Source: an uncultured Phascolarctobacterium sp.
GTDB lineage: Bacteria; Bacillota; Negativicutes; Acidaminococcales; Acidaminococcaceae
Direction: 5' to 3'
NCBI GenBank assembly: GCA_900544885.1
Contig: UQWU01000047.1
Span: forward strand, 1 to 12,460
Length of the DNA: 12,460 bases
Of this stretch, positions 1 through 5,633 are shown in pieces (position 1 is the stretch's first letter; each line of letters starts with the position of its first letter). The notes under the pieces are model-generated. The model was not told where the DNA came from and did no database searches. It saw only the letters and a program-made list of their open reading frames with translations. Position numbers and translations under genes: made by a program.

Positions 1-60
1 GGTATCTCGTCATCGATACAACGCTCGATTCCGTCCAACTTCTCATAATGAGAATAATGG
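1..60 (-). CDS. start of another HsdS module, partial at window edge
   Basis: Read on the minus strand, the left edge encodes HYSHYEKLDGIERCIDDEIP and then runs out of the window. This matches the segment that opens each target-recognition unit of the neighbouring hsdS (NSHYEK...CIDDEIPFEVP). It lies in a different frame from the upstream hsdS, which stops at 68, so it is a separate module: either the next specificity gene or a silent cassette. There is no convincing start codon or ribosome site inside the window. The DNA around 40-57 contains the palindrome TTCTCATAATGAGAA, which is also the shared junction sequence discussed for hsdS. Confidence 0.55.
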
Positions 61-97
61 GTGCAAATCAAAGTTTATCGCACCAGTGTAGCACCCA
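58..97. repeat. inverted repeat at the hsdS 3' end
   Basis: TGGGTGC at 58-64 is matched by its exact complement GCACCCA at 91-97, with the hsdS stop codon in the loop. The pair separates the end of this hsdS from the next HsdS module. It could be a weak transcription end, though no T-run follows, or part of the cassette boundary. With only seven paired bases, chance is possible. Confidence 0.35.
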
Positions 98-1474
98 CTG
101 TACCTGTTCAACAATTCTTTTCTGTTCTTCCAACGGCGGAAGCGGAAAAATGATTTTTTTGAAAATATCAAACGGAGGAATGTTTTTAATTGCTGAACCT
201 TTGCTGTTTTCTTTAGCCTCTTTCTTGATTACATAATCGAAATAGAGAAGAAAATAGTCGATGTTGATGGGTGCATAGATTCGCATTCTCATCAGCGCCT
301 GATTTATAATGCCTAACTCAATATCACTTGGCATTACATAGGTCTCTCCAATAGTGCCTGCGCAACTAACGATAATGTCTCCAGGAAAAACAGTAAAGCC
401 ACTCATTTTACTTTCGTAATAGTCACGCTTTATATAGTACGAACCTAATGTATGATCCTTTTGGATTGCATTTTTCTGTTCGTACACTTTTACGGCATCT
501 ATCCCGTGGGGGACAAACATACTTTTAGTTAAACTACTTCCAAACGGTCCCTTTCGATAATCGCCAATGTCATTTAAGCGCATCAATTCCCATGAATCAG
601 GTACTTCAAAAGGAATTTCATCGTCAATGCAAACTTCCTCTGAACCACGCTTTTCATAATGAGAATTATCCCTTCTGAAAATGACGGATTCGTGCTTGTC
701 ACGCTTGATTTTTCCTGCCTTAATTAGTTGCTCCTTCTCTGCACGAATACGTTCCAGAAGGACGGAAGCTGGTTCATCGTTTGGGTCTTGTGGTACAAGT
801 TTTCCTTGTACAGCCTCCTGCAAAATAGATTTTTTAAGCAGATCTGGGAACTGAGTATTGAGGTTATTTAGTCTTTTTTCTGCCTGTGCATATTTGTCCA
901 AGAAAGGCTCGAACTCTTTTATCTTGGTAACAATTCGGTACTGTTCAGATAGCGGGGGTAGTGGGAATAACAAGGCATGTAAAGCGTTTGCAGACAGTCC
1001 CTGGATGCCAATACCTTTTCCGCCAATCCATCCTGCGTGCTTGTAAAGGAAAAAGATGAAGTAATAGTATTCGGTACATATTTCAGAATAAGGACGCAGC
1101 CTGTGGATATGGTTTTGTATCCTAATATCTGTGTCATACGGCCAGATTGCGGATCGCCCAATATCTCCACCCTCACAAACAAGTAGATCGCCCTTGGTTG
1201 CAGTGCATTTCTCAATTTCCGATTCGGAAAAATACATTTCTCGTAGAGAATCAATTTCAAATCTATTCCAGTAAAGATTGGATGTAGTAATGTATGTGAG
1301 TAACTCACCAGAACGATTAGACGCATTCAAAGCTTTACCGGTATTGTGCTGATAAATTTCTCCTAATCGTACCCATTCCCAACTCTCAGGAATCTCAAAC
1401 GGAATCTCATCTGCAATGCACACCGGCTCATTCTTTCCGACTTTCTCATAAGGCAAATTATCGGTAGGGTACAT
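68..1474 (-). CDS. hsdS: Type I restriction-modification specificity subunit HsdS (5'-truncated or silent form)
   Basis: The 468-residue product has the HsdS layout. A first recognition unit opens at EIPFEIPESWEWVRL (about 25-40) and ends at FPLPPLSEQYRIV (about 170). A helical conserved spacer follows (KKSILQEAVQGKLVPQDPND, about 215-235, then an E/K-rich helix). The second unit opens at EIPFEVPDSWELMRL (about 290) and ends at FPLPPLEEQKRIV (about 445). The family subunit pairs with HsdM and HsdR and sets the bipartite DNA target; neither partner is in the window. The ORF begins directly at the repeated DNxxYEK junction, with no usual N-terminal lead-in, and no ribosome site precedes the ATG (upstream reads TAAATTC). 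It also ends soon after the second unit at WCDKL. This looks like a shuffled or silent specificity gene rather than a plainly expressed one. Family assignment is firm; expression is doubtful. Confidence 0.88.
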   Translation of the reverse strand: MYPTDNLPYEKVGKNEPVCIADEIPFEIPESWEWVRLGEIYQHNTGKALNASNRSGELLTYITTSNLYWNRFEIDSLREMYFSESEIEKCTATKGDLLVCEGGDIGRSAIWPYDTDIRIQNHIHRLRPYSEICTEYYYFIFFLYKHAGWIGGKGIGIQGLSANALHALLFPLPPLSEQYRIVTKIKEFEPFLDKYAQAEKRLNNLNTQFPDLLKKSILQEAVQGKLVPQDPNDEPASVLLERIRAEKEQLIKAGKIKRDKHESVIFRRDNSHYEKRGSEEVCIDDEIPFEVPDSWELMRLNDIGDYRKGPFGSSLTKSMFVPHGIDAVKVYEQKNAIQKDHTLGSYYIKRDYYESKMSGFTVFPGDIIVSCAGTIGETYVMPSDIELGIINQALMRMRIYAPINIDYFLLYFDYVIKKEAKENSKGSAIKNIPPFDIFKKIIFPLPPLEEQKRIVEQVQWVLHWCDKL

Positions 1475-1551
1475 GAATTTACGATAGAATAACTTAATCC
1501 CAATTTGGGACGAAGTTATAAATTGGTTTTTAGATAAGTTATTGATAAGAA

Positions 1552-1566
1552 TTTATAAGCTATAAA
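1552..1566. repeat. AT-rich palindrome TTTATA-AGC-TATAAA
   Basis: A short palindrome between the first and second members of the 27-bp array, not of the same design. It is AT-only apart from the centre, so it may be chance in AT-rich DNA. Confidence 0.25.
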
Positions 1567-1669
1567 AATGAGTATCGGGATTTTTCTATCCATGGGAATT
1601 TAATTTTTACATTATTTATGCTGATGTTACCACTTCGGACCAAGTTGGACCGAAGTGATAACACAACGT

Positions 1670-1686
1670 CCCGATAATTTATCAGG
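1670..1686. repeat. short hairpin between array members
   Basis: CCCGATAATTTATCAGG folds with seven base pairs and one C-A mismatch around a single central base. It sits between two 27-bp palindromes and, like them, is odd-length with one central base, but it is shorter and lacks the ACTT and CCAAnTTGG parts. Confidence 0.4.
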
Positions 1687-2010
1687 AATAAAAATAACTT
1701 CTGCGCAAGTTGAGCAGAAGTTAAAATTGTCAGTTATCGCTTCTGACTTCGTGCCAACTTGGCACAAGGTTGCTTCTCGCCAAATTGACGAGAGGTACGA
1801 TTCCTGCTCTTTGACTTGTTCCCGATTTGGGAACAGGTCAGATCGTGAGAACTCTTAATTTCACTTGTATCCAAGTTGGGCACAAGTTCAAAATACCAAA
1901 AGAGAAATTTGGCTTGTGGAAGAATTGGTCACAGGCAGTATAGAGAAATTATTCCCAAGCTGGGAATAATTTAGAGCCATATTTTGACCATTCACAAATC
2001 GGCAAGCAGT

Positions 2011-2143
2011 GTAAACCTGTACAGGTTCACTTATTTTCTCGATTTTCCCTCTGGGTCAATCTTCGCAAATTGCTTGTTGGGGAAGCATCCCCAATCCCCA
2101 TTGAACGGTATCTGCGATACCGGCTACTCGTTCATTCTGAACG
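2011..2143. repeat. cluster of unrelated palindromes inside the array gap
   Basis: Five further dyads fill the gap between the 1946 and 2157 array members. AACCTGTACAGGTT is at 2014-2027, extended by TG/CA. GATT-CCC-tct-GGG-AATC is at 2041-2061. TTGGGG-aagcat-CCCCAA is at 2077-2094. CGGTATC-tgc-GATACCG is at 2106-2122. CGTTC-attct-GAACG is at 2129-2143. They lack the CCAAnTTGG centre but are about as dense as the main family, so the whole 0.7-kb stretch is nearly continuous dyads. Confidence 0.6.
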
Positions 2144-2530
2144 CTTTTGTAGATACTACTTCTGGACAAATTGTCCAGAAGTAAAAACTATTTTTAGAAA
2201 AAACTCTGATGCAATTTCTACCGAAACGAAAAATATTTCTTTAACGCAGTTCTGCATACTTGTTTTTTCTACATTTATCCGGTAGAATAGACATAGGAAA
2301 CAGAATGCCTGTTCGAACTTAATTTTATAGTTTTGTGGGATTACCCGATTTAAAGTCTGACATATTTTTGTGAGGATAAATTCTTCTTCACGTTGGCTGT
2401 TACATAGAACCATCAGAAAAGTGCATGTTTTATTGTACTTGTTTCTTGATGCTTTGTGTGACAGCTTTTTTGTTTTTCTTCCACCCAACTTGGGCGGAAG
2501 TTAGCAGACGACACACGAAGGAGGAAATAA

Positions 2531-2893
2531 ATGACTAACGAATTTGATTTTAATGTAAAACAAGATGATTATGAGGAGTGGTTCAGCCAAATCAGTCAAA
2601 CAGAGGAAAATAATTGCCTAAAGTTTTCTGTGCCAGACCCTTATGCAAAATGCGTTCGTTCTCAAGAAAGTTCAAATAGAATATTTGCCAAAACAGACAC
2701 AGACGGAAACATCCATGCAGATAATCTCTCCGCTTACTGGATACCGCAGCTTACACTTCAAAAGGAAATTGGAGGTACAGTTTATACAGTTACCGGATAC
2801 TATGAGGGCAAAACGGATTTTATTCGTAAGTTAGAGCGAATGACTGTTGACAGAATGCGCAGAGCTATGGAGGGTGACACCGATGACAAATAA
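2531..2893 (+). CDS. TnpW-like small transposon protein
   Basis: A 120-residue acidic protein that starts after an excellent ribosome site (GAAGGAGG at 2517-2524, seven bases before ATG). Residues about 70-105 (YWIPQLTLQKEIGGTVYTVT) resemble the IGGTxYxV region of TnpW-type small proteins that accompany TnpX-like recombinases in Tn4451-type elements. The function of TnpW is not settled as far as I know. The gene ends inside the next one: the recombinase start ATG at 2883 overlaps its last eleven bases, which suggests coupled translation. The last array palindrome lies 28 bases upstream and could sit in its leader or promoter. The N-terminal half is not recognised. The TnpW comparison is from memory of motif shape, not an alignment. 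Confidence 0.7.
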   Translation: MTNEFDFNVKQDDYEEWFSQISQTEENNCLKFSVPDPYAKCVRSQESSNRIFAKTDTDGNIHADNLSAYWIPQLTLQKEIGGTVYTVTGYYEGKTDFIRKLERMTVDRMRRAMEGDTDDK

Positions 2894-4601
2894 CAAATTG
2901 TTTGATACAATAACCTTGACTAATCAAGAACTGCCAGTTGCCCCTATGAAGGAGGAAGCAGAAATGTTAAGGGCAACAGATAAAATAACCGCTTTATATT
3001 GCAGACTCTCCCAAGAGGATGCGTTGGCTGGCGATAGTAATTCTATTGTGAATCAGAAAAATATCCTGCTTCAATATGCAAAGGATAATCGCTTTCCGAA
3101 CCCAACTTTTTTCGTAGATGATGGCTACAGTGGCACTACTTTTGACCGCCCAGGATTTCAGAAAATGCTGGATGAAATCGAATCCGGCAATGTGGCAATT
3201 TGTATCACAAAAGATCTCTCCAGACTTGGCAGAAACTCTGCTATGACAGGGCTGTACACCAATATCACATTCCCGAAACATGGTGTCCGATATATTGCCA
3301 TCAATGACAATTTTGATACCAGCGACCAAAACGGCATGGGTATTGATATGGCAGGTATCAAAAACTGGATCAATGAGTTTTACGCTCGTGATACCAGTCG
3401 CAAAATCAGAGCCGTTAATAAGTCAAAAGGTTCTCGTGGCATCCCACTGACTACTAATGTCCCTTACGGGTACATAAAGAACCCGGATAATCCGGCTCAG
3501 TGGCTTGTAGATGAAGAAGCTGCCATTGTGGTGAAGTATATCTTCAAGATGGCAATGGAAGGACGTGGACCAAGCCAGATTGCATCGCAGCTGACCAAGG
3601 AAAAAGTACTTACACCGACAGCCTACAAGCAGAAACAGGGATTAAATACCCCACAGGCAACACCTGAGAATCCAAGCAAATGGCACCAGACAACGGTACG
3701 AAACATTTTGGAGCGCAGAGAGTACACCGGCTGTACCGTCAACTTCAAGACTTTCACCAATTCTATCTGGGACAAGAAAAAACGTGAGAATCCGATAGAG
3801 AATCAATCCATTTTTTATGATACTCATGAAGCAATCATCCCGGAAGATATATTCGAAAAAGTTCAGGTACTGCGACAGAATCGTCACCGCAGAAGCAAGA
3901 CTGGAAAAACAAGCTTGTTCTCCGGTTTGGTATATTGTGCCGATTGTGGAGAAAAGCTGTACTACTGCACAGCTAATAATTTTGAAAAAAGACAGGATTT
4001 CTTCGAGTGTTCCACACATCGTAAAAACGATGAAAAATGCAAATCTCACTATATCCGAGCAGTCGTCTTGGAAGATATGGTGTGGATGCATATGGAAACA
4101 GTCATCAGCTATATTCTCTGCTATGAAGATCACTTCCGTGCAGTTGTTCAGGAAAGTATGAGCATGGAGAGCAAGGAAAAGATTCAGGCATGGAAAAAAC
4201 AGCTTACGCAGGCTGAAAAGCGTATTGTAGAGTTGGACAGGCTGTTCGTGAAGATTTACGAGGACAATGCTAAAGGAAAGCTGTCTGATGAACGTTTCTC
4301 CATGATGAGTGCAAACTATGAGGAGGAACAGAAAAAACTCAGAATGGACGCTGTAGAGCTTCAGAAGAGCATTGAAAATCAAGAGCACCGGAGTGAACGA
4401 CTGGAAAAGTTTATCCGAAAAGCAACACACTATCAGGATTTAGATTCACTGACACCGGATGCTCTGCGAGATATGGTCAGTGCTATTTATGTAAGTGCAC
4501 CGGATAAATCTTCGGGTAAACGTCAGCAGAAAATCGAAATCTATTATGATGGTGCAGGGTTTATTCCGCTGAGTTTATTGACGCAAAGAGAAACGGCGTA
4601 A
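2883..4601 (+). CDS. large serine recombinase (TnpX/TndX type, DUF4368 end)
   Basis: A 572-residue DNA recombinase of the kind that excises and inserts mobile elements through a covalent serine-DNA link. The resolvase-type catalytic domain covers about 33-190: YCRLSQED contains the likely nucleophile Ser43, and DLSRLGRNS holds the conserved arginines. The Recombinase domain follows (about 205-340), then a zinc ribbon (YCADCGEKLYYC with a second Cys pair in ECSTHRKNDEKC), a long charged coiled coil (about 425-510) and a C-terminal QKIEIYYDGAGF stretch typical of DUF4368. Two starts are plausible. ATG 2883 has GGAGG eight bases upstream and overlaps the TnpW-like gene. ATG 2964 has AAGGAGG eight bases upstream and gives the usual family N-terminus MLRATDKITALYCRLS. 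Catalytic motifs look intact. Nearby hsdS and palindromes are possible substrates, but typical members act on their own element ends. Confidence 0.93.
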   Translation: MTNNKLFDTITLTNQELPVAPMKEEAEMLRATDKITALYCRLSQEDALAGDSNSIVNQKNILLQYAKDNRFPNPTFFVDDGYSGTTFDRPGFQKMLDEIESGNVAICITKDLSRLGRNSAMTGLYTNITFPKHGVRYIAINDNFDTSDQNGMGIDMAGIKNWINEFYARDTSRKIRAVNKSKGSRGIPLTTNVPYGYIKNPDNPAQWLVDEEAAIVVKYIFKMAMEGRGPSQIASQLTKEKVLTPTAYKQKQGLNTPQATPENPSKWHQTTVRNILERREYTGCTVNFKTFTNSIWDKKKRENPIENQSIFYDTHEAIIPEDIFEKVQVLRQNRHRRSKTGKTSLFSGLVYCADCGEKLYYCTANNFEKRQDFFECSTHRKNDEKCKSHYIRAVVLEDMVWMHMETVISYILCYEDHFRAVVQESMSMESKEKIQAWKKQLTQAEKRIVELDRLFVKIYEDNAKGKLSDERFSMMSANYEEEQKKLRMDAVELQKSIENQEHRSERLEKFIRKATHYQDLDSLTPDALRDMVSAIYVSAPDKSSGKRQQKIEIYYDGAGFIPLSLLTQRETA

Positions 4602-4618
4602 CCGAAGTCACGCCGTTT
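4591..4618 (+). terminator. hairpin overlapping the recombinase stop codon
   Basis: AAACGGCGT at 4591-4599 pairs perfectly with ACGCCGTTT at 4610-4618, with the TAA stop at the stem-loop edge and a TTTTC run at the 3' side. It is the first of three consecutive terminator-like hairpins after the recombinase. Confidence 0.6.
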
Positions 4619-4622
4619 TCTC

Positions 4623-4641
4623 CCCGAAAATCGGGATTTTT
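4623..4641 (+). terminator. second terminator-like hairpin
   Basis: CCCGA-aaa-TCGGG followed by ATTTTT. The short stem of five pairs is only moderately strong. Its right half is part of a 12-base direct repeat (ATCGGGATTTTT) also found at 1574-1585. Confidence 0.5.
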
Positions 4642-4661
4642 AAATTTTACTGTTTTATGGG

Positions 4662-4686
4662 CACCGCCCTAACGGGGTGGTTTTTT
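4662..4686 (+). terminator. rho-independent terminator
   Basis: ACCGCCC pairs with GGGTGGT (one G-T pair) around a five-base loop, followed by six T. This is the best terminator of the three and ends the tnpW-like/recombinase unit. Confidence 0.75.
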
Positions 4687-4760
4687 ATCTTCTGAAACAA
4701 CTTGACTTTAAATATAACGAGAGCTATCATGTGCACACTAAATACAAAGGGGACACAATA

Positions 4761-5003
4761 ATGGAAAACAACAAAACTAATAATTCTTTAACCGGGTACA
4801 AAGGCCTCACCTATACTCAAGAAGCCAAAGGTGCGGATGCAAAAACTAAAGAAGGGCAAGTTCACAACTTGGTCGTAAAGTTTCTCAAAGTATATGCAGG
4901 AGTATATGGCGAGCCGACAGCAGAGAACATCGCTGACACCGCTTGGTACTTGGCTGAAGAAGAAATCAGCTGTGAGCGCAATCGTGCATTTATTGGTGTG
5001 TAG
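4761..5003 (+). CDS. hypothetical 80-residue protein
   Basis: The start is chosen at ATG 4761, which has AAAGGGGA eight to ten bases upstream; the frame is open further upstream, but only across the terminator. The product begins with a polar Asn/Lys/Thr-rich stretch and then a likely helical region (VHNLVVKFLKVYAGVYGEP, AENIADTAWYLAEEEI). No signal peptide, membrane segment or known motif is visible. It follows the recombinase terminators and precedes two more tiny overlapping ORFs, so it is probably cargo or a remnant of the same accessory region. I do not recognise the family. Confidence 0.55.
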   Translation: MENNKTNNSLTGYKGLTYTQEAKGADAKTKEGQVHNLVVKFLKVYAGVYGEPTAENIADTAWYLAEEEISCERNRAFIGV

Positions 5004-5016
5004 GACGCAAAGAAAT

Positions 5017-5121
5017 ATGGACCTGAAAGCTTGGCAGTCAGAATTGAAAGCAGCCGAGAAGAAAATAAAAATAGTTGAAAATATTGCCAAAACAATGGAT
5101 GCCATTGGAAAGGGAAAATGA
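5017..5121 (+). CDS. hypothetical 34-residue lysine-rich helical peptide
   Basis: MDLKAWQSELKAAEKKIKIV and onwards reads like a single charged helix. The stop overlaps the next ATG as ATGA (5118-5121), a typical coupling arrangement and the main support for the gene. No good ribosome site precedes ATG 5017. The frame is open upstream to 4894, so it could also be a frameshifted tail of the 4761 gene. Function unknown. Confidence 0.35.
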   Translation: MDLKAWQSELKAAEKKIKIVENIAKTMDAIGKGK

Positions 5122-5368
5122 ATAAAAAAGTATACCAACCACCACGGTCAATAGAGCACCGCTACAGGCGTGCTATTGGCCGTTTGTTATTTCCGCTGCT
5201 GGGTGAGCTGGCTGAACCAAGGAACCCGAGATTCCGCCGATACGAGATGCGGAAGAAGAAAACGAGAAAGTAGATGTATTCGATTCTTTGGAGAAAGAGT
5301 TACAAAAGCAAGAAGTGAACGATGGAGATGTAGTCGAGGAAGCTTTGGATGTAATTAATGAGGGTTAA
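5118..5368 (+). pseudogene. small basic-then-acidic protein, apparently frameshifted
   Basis: ATG 5118 overlaps the stop of the preceding peptide (ATGA). Its frame runs through RSIEHRYRRAIGRLLFPLLG and stops at 5273. From about 5215 the -1 frame carries a much more protein-like acidic continuation (IPPIRDAEEENEKVDVF, then DSLEKELQKQEVNDGDVVEE) to a stop at 5366-5368, but that frame has no start of its own. Joining them at GAACCAAGGAACCC gives about 84 residues: a basic N-terminus, a short hydrophobic patch and an acidic tail. A one-base indel is the simplest explanation; programmed -1 slippage is less likely because no clear slippery heptamer is seen. Family unknown. Confidence 0.4.
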
Positions 5369-5392
5369 ATAGATAATATAGACATAAGAAGA

Positions 5393-5546
5393 TTATTAGG
5401 AATAAAAAGTGTGCAACTTCAATTTACAATTTAGGAAAGATGAAAAATTTTAGATAATTTAAACTGTTTTAGAGGATGTATTTCACTTTTCTTCCATATA
5501 ATATAATATATACCTAAACATGTTATTGAGAATAAAAAGTATACAA
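5393..5546. repeat. imperfect 24-bp direct repeat pair in intergenic DNA
   Basis: The 24 bases at 5393-5416 and 5523-5546 agree at 20 positions: both read TTATT, two variable purines, then GAATAAAAAGT, RTR and CAA. The pair lies 130 bases apart in the AT-rich gap between the accessory ORFs and fabK. It may be regulatory, or a scar of the accessory region's right boundary. Otherwise I see nothing in 5369-5590. Confidence 0.4.
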
Positions 5547-5592
5547 TATAAATTTTCCAAATTTTTCACTATAAAAATGAGAAATCTTGGTA

Positions 5593-5598
5593 TATAAT
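5593..5598 (+). promoter_or_regulatory. candidate fabK -10 box
   Basis: TATAAT lies 35 bases before the fabK start codon. No good -35 hexamer is found 16-18 bases upstream (the position reads TATAAA), so the promoter is weak or depends on an activator. GAGGTG about ten bases before ATG 5634 is the ribosome site. Confidence 0.4.
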
Positions 5599-5633
5599 AA
5601 GGACGAAAATATTAGAATCGAGGTGCTTCGAAT

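Larger units (their letters stand above)
1491..2502. repeat. array of eleven or more 27-bp palindromes of one design
   Basis: The long gap between hsdS and the TnpW-like gene holds no convincing gene but many palindromes. Eleven share one plan, with coordinates 1491-1517, 1631-1657, 1696-1722, 1745-1771, 1771-1797, 1813-1839, 1862-1888, 1911-1937, 1946-1972, 2157-2183 and 2476-2502. Most have an outer ACTT or CTT arm, a centre close to CCAAnTTGG around one unpaired base, and a matching AAG(T) arm. The four or five bases between arm and centre differ between copies (for example TCTGG, TTATT, TTGTT) but mostly still pair with their partners. The copy at 2157-2183 is perfect over all 27 bases; 1946-1972 has eleven perfect pairs. 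Five of the ten centre-to-centre distances are 42-49 bp, and three of those are exactly 49. Other, differently built palindromes lie between 1972 and 2157. Not recognised as a named repeat family. Confidence 0.85.

Noticed and set aside
1655..2285. short plus-strand ORFs across the palindrome region (1655-1858, 1984-2184, 2070-2285)
   Set aside because: They read straight through palindromes, lack ribosome sites and have no protein-like composition.
2156..2488. 110-residue minus-strand ORF
   Set aside because: Both ends fall inside array palindromes, it has no ribosome site, and the sequence is Cys/Phe/Lys-rich without any motif.
1491..2502. CRISPR array
   Set aside because: The repeated units are self-complementary and differ in their middle, spacers vary from zero to hundreds of bases, and no cas gene is present.
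3642..4430. 262-residue minus-strand ORF opposite the recombinase
   Set aside because: It is the antisense shadow of a clearly real gene and has the Cys/Phe/Leu-rich composition typical of such shadows.
4858..4872. CAAGTT-cac-AACTTG palindrome as a further array member
   Set aside because: It lies inside a coding region, lacks the ACTT/AAGT arms and the 27-bp length, and has a three-base rather than one-base centre.
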